64,000 bases of DNA from G965215145 sp965215145 (GTDB lineage: Bacteria > Bacteroidota > Rhodothermia > Rhodothermales > JANQRZ01): positions 3,162,001 through 3,226,000 of the forward strand of contig OZ244038.1 in NCBI GenBank assembly GCA_965215145.1. The letters are read 5' to 3'. Below the pieces are notes generated by a model. The model did not search any database and had not been told where the DNA came from. It saw only the letters and a list, made by a program, of their open reading frames with translations. Below are positions 15,582 through 24,370 of this stretch, in pieces. Position numbers and translations under genes: made by a program. How positions within the stretch are numbered: the first letter of the stretch is position 1; every line of letters starts with the position of its first letter.

Positions 15582-16520
15582 GCGTAGGAGCCGGCCGAGC
15601 CCCCAGACCGTCCCCGCTGCCGTGACGGCGTGGCGGGCGAGCCGAAAGAGGCCGTGCCGGCGGAAGGGGGCGGCCGGGATCGCCACGAGCGTCTGCCCCG
15701 CTCGCTTCACCGCCTTCCCCACCGCGAGCGCCGCCCCGCGCGGCCTCCCAAGCGCGTAGACCGCGAGCTCGGGGTACTTCGCCGCCGTCATGAACGTCCG
15801 CCGGGCGACGTATCCCGGTCGCTGCTTCTCAGCCATCTCGACATGCCGCAAGGCCATCTTGGGGACGTAGTATGTTCGGTTCCCGAACCGGCGGTAGAGG
15901 CGGACAAAGAAATCGGTGTCCTCGCTGAAGAGCGCCCGCCCTGGCCGCATCCCGAGCTCTGGATCGAACCCACCCAGCTCCTCCAGCAGCACCCGCGCGA
16001 TGGCCATGTTGCCCCCGGGAAATCCGAACATCGCCTCCATCTCCCCGAGCGGCCCAGCTTCCTGCCGCTGTGCTCGCACGACCGATGCAGGGTCGAACCA
16101 AGGCGGCGGCGGTGTCTCGAAGAGCGGGTAGATCGGTCCGCCCACGGCACCGGGCGTCGCGCCGAGCGCGCGGACGCCGCGGCGGAGCCCGTCCAGCCAG
16201 CCCGGCTCTACGGTGGCATCGTCGTCGACATAGACGAGGTAGTCGGCCGCGGAGGCGCGGAGGGCAGCGTTGCGGGCGTGACTCAGCCCCGGCTCGGGCT
16301 CGTAGAGCACCCGGATGAACGGGTGCTGCGTGGCCCACGCCGCCGCCACCTCGGCCGTGGCGTCGGTTGAGGCGTTGTTCACGACGAGTACCTCGGTGTC
16401 GCCCCCAATGCCAGGCTGCTCGACGAGCGCGGCGAGGTTCTGCTCGAGGTGCCGCGCCCGGTTGTGGGTGCAGATGGCGATGGTGAAGGCTAAAGCATCC
16501 GACCCCGTCGGAGCCCCCAT
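15564..16520 (-). CDS. Family 2 (GT-A) glycosyltransferase
   Basis: A 318-residue enzyme. FTIAICTHNRARHLEQNL starts the nucleotide-sugar-binding fold; VVNNASTDAT and the metal-binding DxD-like VYVDDDATVEPGWL (DDD) identify GT2. GFPGGNMAIAR and FSEDTDFFVRLYRRF correspond to the acceptor side and the ED motif of catalytic base. The C-terminus (~240-318) is basic with a possible amphipathic membrane-contact segment. The start is the ATG at 16520, which overlaps the stop of the sulfotransferase gene by one base (TGATG), so the two are translationally coupled. Likely adds a sugar to a surface glycan that the neighbour sulfates; the acceptor is unknown. Confidence 0.9.
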   Translation of the reverse strand: MGAPTGSDALAFTIAICTHNRARHLEQNLAALVEQPGIGGDTEVLVVNNASTDATAEVAAAWATQHPFIRVLYEPEPGLSHARNAALRASAADYLVYVDDDATVEPGWLDGLRRGVRALGATPGAVGGPIYPLFETPPPPWFDPASVVRAQRQEAGPLGEMEAMFGFPGGNMAIARVLLEELGGFDPELGMRPGRALFSEDTDFFVRLYRRFGNRTYYVPKMALRHVEMAEKQRPGYVARRTFMTAAKYPELAVYALGRPRGAALAVGKAVKRAGQTLVAIPAAPFRRHGLFRLARHAVTAAGTVWGLGRLLRGEGRG

Positions 16521-17176
16521 CACCGGGCCCGCCGCCAGCGCTTCCACCACGGCGTCCGGTTCTCCCGCAGCGCGAGGTCGAGCACGCGCTCGCCGGTGTA
16601 GCCGGCGGCGTCGAGCAGCGCGGCACGGCCCTCGGCGGCGTTGAGCGTCTCGGTCGGGAAGACCCGGAAGCGGTCGGGGTGGCGCGCGGCGAGCCGGTCG
16701 GCCTCGGCGTAGTAGGCGTCCCAGTAGCGGCCGAGCGCGGCGGCCTTGTCGGGCTCGTCGAACGAGGGGAAGGCGGGGTCCCATAGGGGGTCCTCGGCCC
16801 AGCCGTCGCCGCCGTGGTCGTACCAGTGGTTGCGGCCCTCGGTCTTCTGGAGGAAGCTGCGGACGGTTTCGGCGCGGTCCCGCTTCAAACAGACGAACCG
16901 CGCTTCCGGCTCGCGCTCAGCGAGGAGCTCGACGTAGGGCAGGAAATACGGCCCGACGTCGCCGAAGAGGGCGTGGCCGTCGGAGCGCGCGCGGAGCGTG
17001 CCGAGCCACCGGTCGAGCGCGTCGGGGTCGGGCTGCCACGGGAGCATCCGGTGGGCGCCGTCGAGCACCCCCTCGTGGAGGACCCACGCGGCGGGCTGAG
17101 CGTCGAGGAGGGTGGCGAGCGAGACCGTGCCGCACCGCCCCGTCCCCATCCCGATCACGAGTTGCCGTCCGTCCAT
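16520..17176 (-). CDS. Sulfotransferase family protein
   Basis: A 218-residue protein. The opening LVIGMGTGRCGTVSLATLLD is the 5'-phosphosulfate-binding loop of PAPS-dependent sulfotransferases (the G-GRCGT type found in bacterial and eukaryotic glycan sulfotransferases). The second signature is VCLKRDRAETVRSF (3'-phosphate binding, with Arg and later Ser). The start at 17176 places this loop at residues 5-20; longer upstream frames have no homology and are dropped. It is translationally coupled to the downstream glycosyltransferase. Together they suggest sulfated cell-surface or exopolysaccharide, plausible for a marine organism. Confidence 0.85.
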   Translation of the reverse strand: MDGRQLVIGMGTGRCGTVSLATLLDAQPAAWVLHEGVLDGAHRMLPWQPDPDALDRWLGTLRARSDGHALFGDVGPYFLPYVELLAEREPEARFVCLKRDRAETVRSFLQKTEGRNHWYDHGGDGWAEDPLWDPAFPSFDEPDKAAALGRYWDAYYAEADRLAARHPDRFRVFPTETLNAAEGRAALLDAAGYTGERVLDLALRENRTPWWKRWRRAR

Positions 17177-17291
17177 AGGCCCGCCGTCCGGGTCCGCTGT
17201 GGGTGGTGCCGTCTCCGGCGCGGAATCTACGGGGCCGCCCGGCCGCCGCGCCTTCGCGCACTCCTCACCCGCGGCGCCCCAGCGCCACCCG

Positions 17292-19097
17292 CTAGCGCCG
17301 CCGCCCCGCGGAATGCCGGGTCCAGATGACGATGGCGCCGCACGGGCTCGCCAGCCCGCCGAACTGCGCCGGCGTCGTGCTCGCGCTCGTGTAGACCTCG
17401 ACGCCCACCACCTCATCGGCCCGGACGAGCCCGTCGAGCCGGAGCGCCCACGCGCTGTCGCCCTGCCGCCCGAGGTCATCCGTGGGGTCCCCCTGCCCGA
17501 ACCCCCGGACGAGGGCGCCGTCCACGACGACGGATGGGCGGCACTCGGCCTTCTGCGTGCCGTGGGCCGAGACGCGCCCTTCGGGGGTAGTCGGGCGGGG
17601 GTTCTCAATAAAGCGCCCGTCGGAGCCGGTCTGGGGGGGTGCCTCGGCGGGGTTCGTGCGGCCCGAGGGGAGGAACGACCGTCCGCGCGGCTGCTGCGTG
17701 TCGCCCTCGCGGAGCATCGTCAGGCCGGGGACGCGCCCGAGCAGGTCGGTCATCGTCCGCGGCTGCCGGGCCTCGATCTCTTCGGGCCCGACGAAGTGGC
17801 CCCAGCCGGCCTCCTGGCGGTCGTAGAAGCCCGCCGCCGCGAGGGCCGCGTTGAGCCCCTCCGCCTCGACCTCGACCTGGCCGAGGGCGCGTACGACCTC
17901 CATCTCCGGAGGCTCAGAGAAGGAAGAGGGAAGGTCGGGAGCGTTGGCCGCGGCGAGGGCGGCGTCTAGGCGGGGGTCGAGTGGCTCGGCGTCGAGGGCG
18001 GGGCGGTAGTCGTGGGGGAGCCAGTTCGGGAGCCGCTCGTGCCAGCCCCAGTAGCCGCTGACGACGAGGGGGTACGGGTCGTAGCCCTGCCCCGTGCGGA
18101 GGTCCACGCGGGCCTCGCCGGCCGGCGCCTGGAGCCACGACACCTGATCGCCGGGGCGGCGGTTGCCGTCGGGGGCCTGGCGGAGATAGGCGCGCTCCTC
18201 GCGCTCGCCCGTGTAGTCCACCCGGAGGAGCGGGGCGTCGGGCCAGAGCGCGCCCTCGGTGCCGCCGGGAACGGGGCGGAGGAGATCCCCCGGGCGTCGG
18301 ACGCGCGCGAGGGCGTCCTGGCCCCGCGCCTCGGAGGTCGAGAGTCGGTGGCGCGTGTTGGCCTGGTACACGCGGAAGCGGCCGAAGTCACCGTCGGCGA
18401 GGGCGTGGACGAAGTGCTGGAGCGACCCCTCATAGGCCCGCTCGCGGGCCCTCGCCCAGCGGTGAGCCTCCCGGTCGTCGGTCGGCTCGGTCGGGAGGAA
18501 CCGGGCGTGGCCGCGGAGCGACGCCTCGGCCCCGCGCGACTCGAACGCCGTCAGCGTGTAGGCGACGTGGTAGCCCAGCGCCCGGTTCGCCACCTCCAGC
18601 GGGGCGGAGGCGCGGGCGCGGAGGAGCAGCCCGTCCTCCTCGAACGCGAGCACCTCGGGGTTGAGGAGTTCGGCCTCGGCGGCGTTCTCACTCTCCCCGA
18701 AGAACGCCGCCTCGAACCGGTCGAGCTGCCGGAGCCACGCCGAGCGGTCGAAGGTGACGGTGATGCCGCCGAGCTCCTCGGTCTGCGGGCGGAGCCGGAA
18801 CGCGAGCGTGTGTCCACCGGCCCCGACCTGCAGCGGCTGCGTGGCCGGCGCGTACCCGACCATCGTGGCGACGACCTCGTGGCGACCCGCCGGCACGGCG
18901 TCGAGGCGGAACCGCCCCTCGGCGTCGGTGGCCGCGCCCCGCGAGGTGCCGCTGAGGAAGACGTGCGCGCCGGCGAGCCCCTCTCCGCTCTCGGCGTCCA
19001 CGACGTGGCCCTCCAGCACTCCGCCCGACGGGGCCTGCGCGAGCGCCGGCAGAGCGGTGACGACGGCGAGGGCGAGGAGACGCGGCAGGGGACGCAT
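17292..19097 (-). CDS. Secreted carboxypeptidase-regulatory-domain protein with receptor-plug-like C-terminus
   Basis: A 601-residue exported protein: signal peptide (MRPLPRLLALAVVTALPALAQ), then a carboxypeptidase D regulatory-like beta-sandwich (GHVVDAESGEGLAGAHVFLSGTSRGAATDAEGRF, ~25-110). Residues ~120-400 form an unrecognised region rich in aromatic and charged residues. The last ~180 residues contain plug-like elements of TonB-dependent receptors: RQPRTMTDLLGRVPGL, PSVVVDGALVRG, ADEVVGVEVYTSASTTPAQFGG and CGAIVIWTRH. No outer-membrane barrel follows, and the protein ends where the barrel should begin. It may be a soluble partner of outer-membrane receptors. Proteins with this order are seen in Bacteroidota and relatives, but their role is not established. 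Confidence 0.75.
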   Translation of the reverse strand: MRPLPRLLALAVVTALPALAQAPSGGVLEGHVVDAESGEGLAGAHVFLSGTSRGAATDAEGRFRLDAVPAGRHEVVATMVGYAPATQPLQVGAGGHTLAFRLRPQTEELGGITVTFDRSAWLRQLDRFEAAFFGESENAAEAELLNPEVLAFEEDGLLLRARASAPLEVANRALGYHVAYTLTAFESRGAEASLRGHARFLPTEPTDDREAHRWARARERAYEGSLQHFVHALADGDFGRFRVYQANTRHRLSTSEARGQDALARVRRPGDLLRPVPGGTEGALWPDAPLLRVDYTGEREERAYLRQAPDGNRRPGDQVSWLQAPAGEARVDLRTGQGYDPYPLVVSGYWGWHERLPNWLPHDYRPALDAEPLDPRLDAALAAANAPDLPSSFSEPPEMEVVRALGQVEVEAEGLNAALAAAGFYDRQEAGWGHFVGPEEIEARQPRTMTDLLGRVPGLTMLREGDTQQPRGRSFLPSGRTNPAEAPPQTGSDGRFIENPRPTTPEGRVSAHGTQKAECRPSVVVDGALVRGFGQGDPTDDLGRQGDSAWALRLDGLVRADEVVGVEVYTSASTTPAQFGGLASPCGAIVIWTRHSAGRRR

Positions 19098-19197
19098 GGT
19101 AGCAGGGGTTTAGCTCAGACCCAGAAGCTACTGCCGTGGCCTGAGGTCCGAATGCCTCGGGGAGGGCGCTTCCAGGCGCCGCTCCCTCAGTCTCCCC

Positions 19198-20127
19198 TCA
19201 CGTGACGGGCACGACGAGGACGGCGCAGGGGGCGAGCCGGCAGACGCGCTCGGTCACGCTCCCGATCAGGAAGCGCTCGACCCCGTGGAGCCCCTGCTTC
19301 GCCATCACGACGGCGTCGGCGCCGCTGGAACGGGCGGCGTCCACGATGGCCTCGGCGGCGCGGCCCTCGACGAGGCGGTAGCCGATGCGGGCCAGGACGC
19401 GGCCCCCGGCCTCAGCCGGCGCGTCGTCCCCGGCGAGCGCCTCGGCCAGCGCGGGCTCCTCAGCGAGCGCCCGGAGGTGCCGCTCGGCCTCGGCGTGGAG
19501 CTCCGGCAGCACGCCGGCCGCCGCCTCGGCCCCCGTCATCGCTTCGAGGAGCGGGACGGGCTCGACGGCGTAGAGCAGGTCGAGGTCGGCGCCGTAGGCC
19601 CCGGCGAGGCCGGCCGCCAGCGGGAGCGCGAGGCGCGACGCCTTCGAGAAGTCCGTCGGCGCGAGGACGAGGCGGCGGGCGTCGCGCTCGGCGGAGGACT
19701 CCGGCACGACCATCACCGGCAGCTCCGTCCGGCGGAGCACCTCGCCGGCGACGCTGCCGAGGAAGAACCGCCGGAGCCCCCGCCGCCCGGCCGTCCCCAC
19801 CACGACGAGGTCAGCGCCCTCGCAGTCGGCGTAGGCGAGGATCTCGCGGGAGGCCGGCCCGAACGAGAGTGCCGAGGTGGCCGCGTCCACGCCGACGCTC
19901 CGGAGCATCTTCCTCATCTCCGGCTCGGCGCGCTCCCACAGCGGCCGGTAGAACGCCTGCTCCTTCGGGGGGAGGTCGCCGTAGGCCGCCTCGTCGAGGC
20001 CCGGCACGACGTGGAGCACGTGGAGGTCCGCGTCGGCGCGGCGGGCGAGGTCGGCGGCGCGGCGGAGCGCGGCGCGAGACGCGTCGGAGAAGTCGACGGC
20101 GGCGAGGATGCGGTTCGGGGCGAACAC
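19198..20127 (-). CDS. Tandem universal stress protein
   Basis: A 309-residue protein with two UspA domains (about 1-145 and 155-309). Each has the opening VDFSDASRAALRRAADLAR / TDFSKASRLALPLAAGLAG and the ATP-binding end motif (GTAGRRGLRRFFLGSVAGEVLRR in the first, AKQGLHGVERFLIGSVTERVCR in the second; G-2x-G-9x-G-S/T pattern). Such tandem proteins bind ATP and are induced by hypoxia, starvation or stress. It is divergent from the TauE/SafE-type gene and lies next to the cbb3 oxidase cluster, which contains a second tandem stress protein (26257-27186). Confidence 0.9.
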   Translation of the reverse strand: MFAPNRILAAVDFSDASRAALRRAADLARRADADLHVLHVVPGLDEAAYGDLPPKEQAFYRPLWERAEPEMRKMLRSVGVDAATSALSFGPASREILAYADCEGADLVVVGTAGRRGLRRFFLGSVAGEVLRRTELPVMVVPESSAERDARRLVLAPTDFSKASRLALPLAAGLAGAYGADLDLLYAVEPVPLLEAMTGAEAAAGVLPELHAEAERHLRALAEEPALAEALAGDDAPAEAGGRVLARIGYRLVEGRAAEAIVDAARSSGADAVVMAKQGLHGVERFLIGSVTERVCRLAPCAVLVVPVT

Positions 20128-20339
20128 AGGCGGGGGCAGATGGCGGTGGGGGGCACGGTCTCGTGCCGGAGGTTACCGCTCGATGGATCAGGCGGCGGCG
20201 GCCGGTCCCGGAACCCCTCGACGGGGGGCGGCCCACGCCGGGGCGGGGGATCCCCCTACGCCCGCCCCCTCGGCTGGCCGTCCCGGAGCATGTCCGCCGC
20301 GAGCCATCTTACACTGACCCCCTCCCCCGCTCCGCCGCC

Positions 20340-21047
20340 GTGCTCGACCTCCCCGTCGTCTTCCTTATCGGGCTCCTGGGCTCCGCCCACTGCGTCGGGA
20401 TGTGCGGCGGGTTCGTCGCGCTGCTCGGGCACACGGCGGATTCGGCCCGGAGCGCGCGGCGGCGCCAAGCAGCCTACTTCCTCGGCAAGACGGCGACCTA
20501 CGCCGCCCTCGGCGCCCTCGCCGGGTGGGCCGGGAGCGCGGCCGTCACCGTCCCCGGCGCCCAGGGTGCGCTGAGCGTCGCGCTCGGGCTCGTCCTCGTC
20601 GCCGTCGGGCTCGGGCTGTGCGGGGTTGCGCAGCGGCTGCCGGGGGCGGGGCGCGTGGGGGCCTGGGCCGCCGTCCGGCTCGGCCCCGCCGTCCGCCGCC
20701 TCGTCCAGCGGGACCGCGCGGAGGCGCTGTTCGGGCTCGGCGCGCTAAACGGGCTCCTCCCCTGCGGGCTCGTCTATGGGATGCTCGCCAAGGCCGCTAC
20801 GGTGGGGAGCGCGGCCGGCGGCGCCCTGACGCTCGCCGCCTTCGGGGCCGGGACCGTCCCTGCGCTCGCCCTCGCCGGCGCGGCCGGCGCCCTCCTGCCG
20901 GCGGCGCGGCGGCTGTGGCTCCAGCGGGCCGGCGGCGTCCTCGTCGTCGCGCTCGGCCTCGTCACCGTTGCCCGCGCGGCCCTCGCGCTCGCCGCCCCCG
21001 AGGCCGCCGCTGCCACCGGCGCCGACCTCCTCTGCCTGCCGCAGTAG
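20340..21047 (+). CDS. Sulfite exporter TauE/SafE-type membrane protein (cbb3 copper-supply associated)
   Basis: A 235-residue membrane protein with six or seven helices. GSAHCVGMCGGF near the N-terminus carries a Cys-x-x-x-Cys of the DsbD-like/UreH-like type, and the middle has LNGLLPCGLVYGMLAKA, typical of the family encoded beside cbb3 oxidase genes (annotated sulfite exporter TauE/SafE family or CcoI-associated). Relatives are thought to move heavy metal or electrons needed for copper insertion. A GTG start at 20340 is chosen since the frame has no ATG nearby before the first helix; the longer frame upstream is without homology. Convergent with the gene at 21071. Confidence 0.82.
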   Translation: MLDLPVVFLIGLLGSAHCVGMCGGFVALLGHTADSARSARRRQAAYFLGKTATYAALGALAGWAGSAAVTVPGAQGALSVALGLVLVAVGLGLCGVAQRLPGAGRVGAWAAVRLGPAVRRLVQRDRAEALFGLGALNGLLPCGLVYGMLAKAATVGSAAGGALTLAAFGAGTVPALALAGAAGALLPAARRLWLQRAGGVLVVALGLVTVARAALALAAPEAAAATGADLLCLPQ

Positions 21048-21070
21048 CCGCGCCGGACGGGGGTTGCCCG

Positions 21071-21640
21071 CTAGCTCACGACGTAGACGGCGAACAGGAT
21101 CAGGCAGAGGACGACGAACGAGGCCAGCATCAGCACCCCGTAGCTGGCGATCTCGAAGTCGGATGGCACGGTGTCGCCGCGCTCCCAGTGGGGGACGCGG
21201 TCGCGGGCGGCGGCCTCCTCGGCCTCCTGCCGGAGCCGCGCCTTCCGGGCCTCGGCGCGCTCGGCCTCGCGGCGGGCGCGGAAGGCGTCTACGGCCGCGT
21301 CGCCGCCGACGTGGAAGCGGCCGTAGGGGCTCCACCGGGTCGTCCCGCCGTCGAGCTCGGCGCGGACGCGCCAGAACAGCGGGGCGTCGGCCGCGGGGAG
21401 GGCGTCGTGCAGGGTGAACGCCGTGCTGTCGCCAGCGCCGAACGCGGTCGTCCCCCGCACGAACTGCCGGTCCGGCCCGACCTCGAGGTGGTAGCGCCGG
21501 GCGCCGGGGACGCCCGCCCATAGGAACGTCACGGCGGCCCCATCCTCGACGGCCCCGCCGAGGGGCGAGAGCGGCCGGGGCGGCGCGGCGTCGAGGGGTC
21601 GGGAGGGCGTCGAGGGGGAAAACGTTGCGGTGGCCGTCAT
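21071..21640 (-). CDS. Hypothetical single-pass membrane protein of the cco cluster
   Basis: A 189-residue protein that overlaps the ccoS stop by four bases (ATGA), so it is translated as the last gene of the cco operon. Residues ~30-115 look like a fibronectin-type-III-like sandwich (VTFLWAGVPGARRYHLEVGPD ... FWRVRAELDGGTTRWSPYGRF), ~115-150 is an alpha-helical, charged coiled coil, and ~165-188 a membrane helix (YGVLMLASFVVLCLILFAVYVV). This is tail-anchored topology with no signal peptide. I do not recognise it as a known Cco factor; location suggests an oxidase accessory role. Confidence 0.65.
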   Translation of the reverse strand: MTATATFSPSTPSRPLDAAPPRPLSPLGGAVEDGAAVTFLWAGVPGARRYHLEVGPDRQFVRGTTAFGAGDSTAFTLHDALPAADAPLFWRVRAELDGGTTRWSPYGRFHVGGDAAVDAFRARREAERAEARKARLRQEAEEAAARDRVPHWERGDTVPSDFEIASYGVLMLASFVVLCLILFAVYVVS

Positions 21641-21843
21641 GGCAAGTTCGGGTTGGAGGTTCGAGAGGGAGCGGCCCCGTCGTCGGCGGCGGGCTCGCGG
21701 AGCGGGGGGTCGTCGAGGAGGATGCGGAGCGCGGGCGTCTCGACGTCGTCGAACTGCCCGTCGCGGACGGCCCAGCGGAAGGCGCCCACGCCGAGGCCGG
21801 CGAGGAGCAGCGCGAGGGGGACGAGGACGAAGAGGACGGTCAT
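21637..21843 (-). CDS. ccoS: cbb3-type cytochrome oxidase assembly protein CcoS
   Basis: A 68-residue protein with one N-terminal membrane helix (VLFVLVPLALLLAGLGVGAF) followed by the CcoS hallmark RWAVRDGQFDDVETPALRILLDD. CcoS is required for insertion of cofactors (haem and copper) into CcoN. The ATG at 21843 fits the family; a longer frame to 21876 adds an unconserved MLAPGDERPPP. It follows ccoI by 16 bp, the usual order. Confidence 0.92.
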   Translation of the reverse strand: MTVLFVLVPLALLLAGLGVGAFRWAVRDGQFDDVETPALRILLDDPPLREPAADDGAAPSRTSNPNLP

Positions 21844-21859
21844 AGGAGGCGGGCGCTCA

Positions 21860-24370
21860 TCACCCGGAGCCAGCATGAGGCCGGCGGAACGAGGGCTGGA
21901 GGATGGCGAGGCCGACGACGGCGAGCGACGAGAGCGGCATCGCGACGGCCGCGACGAGCGGCGTCACGAGCCCGGCTACGGCCGCCGCCGCGCCGGCGGC
22001 GTTGTAGGCGAGCGAGACGGCGAGGAGCCGGCGGACCGTCCGCATCACGGCGCGGGCGCCCCCGAGGAGCTCGGCCACGGCCGCGACGCCGGGGCGCGTC
22101 AGGAACACGTCGGCCGCGACGAGGCTGGCCGTGGCCCCGCCCCCGACGGCGACCCCCACGTCGGCGGCGCGGAGGGCGGCGGCGTCGTTCACCCCGTCCC
22201 CCACCATCAGCACCACGCGGCCCCCGGCCTGGAGCCGCTCGACGGCGGCGCGCTTGCCCTCGGGCGAGACGCCCCCGCGCGCCCGCTCCGGCGGGAGCCC
22301 GAGGCGATGGGCCACGGCGGCGACGGCGGCGGGGTGGTCGCCGGAGAGGAGGTAGACCGCCTTCCCCTCCCCCTCCAGCGTGCGGATCAGCGGCGCGGCG
22401 TCGTCGCGGATCCGGTCGCCGAGGGCGGCGACGCCGGCCCACGTTTTACCTACGAGCACGGCGACGGGGGTGTGGCCCTCGCCCGCGAACCGGCAGAACG
22501 CGGAGCGGAGCTCCGGCGGCGGCTCCCCCTCCGCCTGCTCCGCACACCACGCCAGCCGCCCGACGACGACCGTCCTTCCAGCCACCTCCCCCCGGACGCC
22601 GCTCCCCGCGACGGCCTCGAACCGCTCGACGGGGAGCACGCTCGGGTCGGCGACCTGCGCCCGCACGAGCGCGGCGGCAACGGGGTGATTCGAGTGGGCC
22701 TCGAGTGCGGCGGCGAGCCGGAGCGCCTCGGCGTCGCCGGCCCACTCGACGAGCGCCATCTGGCCCTCGGTGAGGGTGCCGGTCTTGTCGAGCACGACGG
22801 CGTCCACGTCGGTCAGCCGCTGCGTGGCCTCGTCGGTCTTGACGAAGAGGCCGGCGCGCGCGGCCCGCCCGGCGGCGACGGCCATCGCCAGCGGCGTCGC
22901 CATGCCGAGGGCGCAGGGGCAGGTGATGACGAGCAGCGCGGCGACGTGGAAGGCGGCCCGGCTCGGGTCGAGCCAGAGCCACAGCGCGGCCGTGACGGCG
23001 GCGAGCACGAGCACGCCGAGGACGAATACGCCCCCGAGCCGGTCGGCGAGGAGCACGACGGGGGCGCGGCGGTCGGCCTCGCGGACCCACGCCAGCAGCC
23101 GTCCCACGCGGGTCGCCTCCCCGACGGCGTCGGTGCGGACGCGGAGGGGGGCTTGCAGGTTCGTCGCGCCGGCGGCCACGCGCGCGCCCTCGGCGGCGGG
23201 CACGGGCCGGGCCTCCCCCGTCAGCACGGCGTTGTCGAGCCGGCTTTCTCCCCGCACCACGACGCCGTCCACGGGGACGACCTCGCCGGCCGGGACCTCA
23301 ACCACGTCCCCCGGCTGAAGCTCGTCCTGCCGGATGACCTCGACGGTGCCGCCCTCCCCCACCCTCCGGGCCATCGTCGGGACGAGCGTGAGGAGCCGCT
23401 CGGCGGCCTCGCCGGCGAGGCGGCGGCTGCGGAGCTGGAGGTACCGCGCCGTCAGCAGCGCGGCGACGAGGACGGCCACGGAGTCGAACCAGACCTCGCC
23501 GCGGCCGGTCACCGTCGCCCACGCGCTGTGGCCGAACCCGACGGCGACGCCGAGCGCGATGGGGGTGTCCATGTGGAGCCGCCGGCCGTCGCGGGCGCGA
23601 ACGGCGGCGCGGACCGACGCCCACGCCCGCCGGAAGAACGGGGCGGCGCCGTAGCCGACGGCCGGGACGGTGAGGGCCAGCGAGGCCCACCGCGCCGCCG
23701 TCGCCATCGGCCCGCCCGCCACGTCGAGCCCGGAGTAGAGCGCGAAGGCGACGAGCATCACGTTCCCCGCCAGCGCCCACGCAACGCCAAGCCGGACGAG
23801 CAGCCGCCGCTCGGCCTCCGTCCGCCGGCCCAGCGCCTCGGAGCGCGCCGGCCGCGCGGCGTACCCGAACCGGGCCAGCCACGCCGCCACGGCCGAGAGC
23901 CGGACGCGCGCGGGGTCGAACGTCAGCGCGAGCCGGGCGCGGGGGAGGTCGAGCCGGGCGCCCGCCACACCCTCCATCTCAAAGGGCAGCCGCTCGACGA
24001 GCCACACGCACGCGGCGCAGTGGACGCCGTCCACGAAAAGCTCGCACGCGCGGAGGCCGCCGTCGGCGGGCCGCGTCTCTTCTTCCAGGAACCGCGCGGT
24101 GTCGAGCTCGGCGAGCTGGAGCGCGTCGGGCGCCGCGGGCCGCGCGGCCGGACGCTCGCGGCCCACGGCGCGGAGGCGGTAGAAGGTCTCCCCGAAGCCG
24201 GCCGAGCCGAGCGCCTCGTGGACGACGGCGCAGCCCGTGCAGCAGAACGCCCCGGTGTTCTGCAAGACGGGCGCGGGGCCGACGGGGAGGCCGCAGTGCG
24301 CGCACGGCGTCTCCGGCGCGGCCCGTGCGATGCTCGGCGGCCGGGCGGTATCGGCCACGGCCGCGCTCAC
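21860..24370 (-). CDS. ccoI: Cu+-translocating P1B-type ATPase for cbb3 oxidase (CcoI/FixI)
   Basis: An 836-residue copper pump. In order: a FixI-type N-terminal cysteine domain (CAHCGLPVGP ... GAFCCTGCAVVHEALG), a heavy-metal-associated domain with CAACV, eight membrane helices, the intramembrane copper site TCPCALG (Cys484, Cys486), the phosphorylation site DKTGTLTEG (Asp528) and the hinge MVGDGVNDAAALRAADVG. It exports Cu+ to the periplasm for the oxidase active site. The GTG start at 24370 overlaps the stop of the gene before it by 4 bases (GTGA). Cytosolic membrane side. The N-terminal cysteine domain separates it from general detoxifying CopA. Confidence 0.93.
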   Translation of the reverse strand: MSAAVADTARPPSIARAAPETPCAHCGLPVGPAPVLQNTGAFCCTGCAVVHEALGSAGFGETFYRLRAVGRERPAARPAAPDALQLAELDTARFLEEETRPADGGLRACELFVDGVHCAACVWLVERLPFEMEGVAGARLDLPRARLALTFDPARVRLSAVAAWLARFGYAARPARSEALGRRTEAERRLLVRLGVAWALAGNVMLVAFALYSGLDVAGGPMATAARWASLALTVPAVGYGAAPFFRRAWASVRAAVRARDGRRLHMDTPIALGVAVGFGHSAWATVTGRGEVWFDSVAVLVAALLTARYLQLRSRRLAGEAAERLLTLVPTMARRVGEGGTVEVIRQDELQPGDVVEVPAGEVVPVDGVVVRGESRLDNAVLTGEARPVPAAEGARVAAGATNLQAPLRVRTDAVGEATRVGRLLAWVREADRRAPVVLLADRLGGVFVLGVLVLAAVTAALWLWLDPSRAAFHVAALLVITCPCALGMATPLAMAVAAGRAARAGLFVKTDEATQRLTDVDAVVLDKTGTLTEGQMALVEWAGDAEALRLAAALEAHSNHPVAAALVRAQVADPSVLPVERFEAVAGSGVRGEVAGRTVVVGRLAWCAEQAEGEPPPELRSAFCRFAGEGHTPVAVLVGKTWAGVAALGDRIRDDAAPLIRTLEGEGKAVYLLSGDHPAAVAAVAHRLGLPPERARGGVSPEGKRAAVERLQAGGRVVLMVGDGVNDAAALRAADVGVAVGGGATASLVAADVFLTRPGVAAVAELLGGARAVMRTVRRLLAVSLAYNAAGAAAAVAGLVTPLVAAVAMPLSSLAVVGLAILQPSFRRPHAGSG

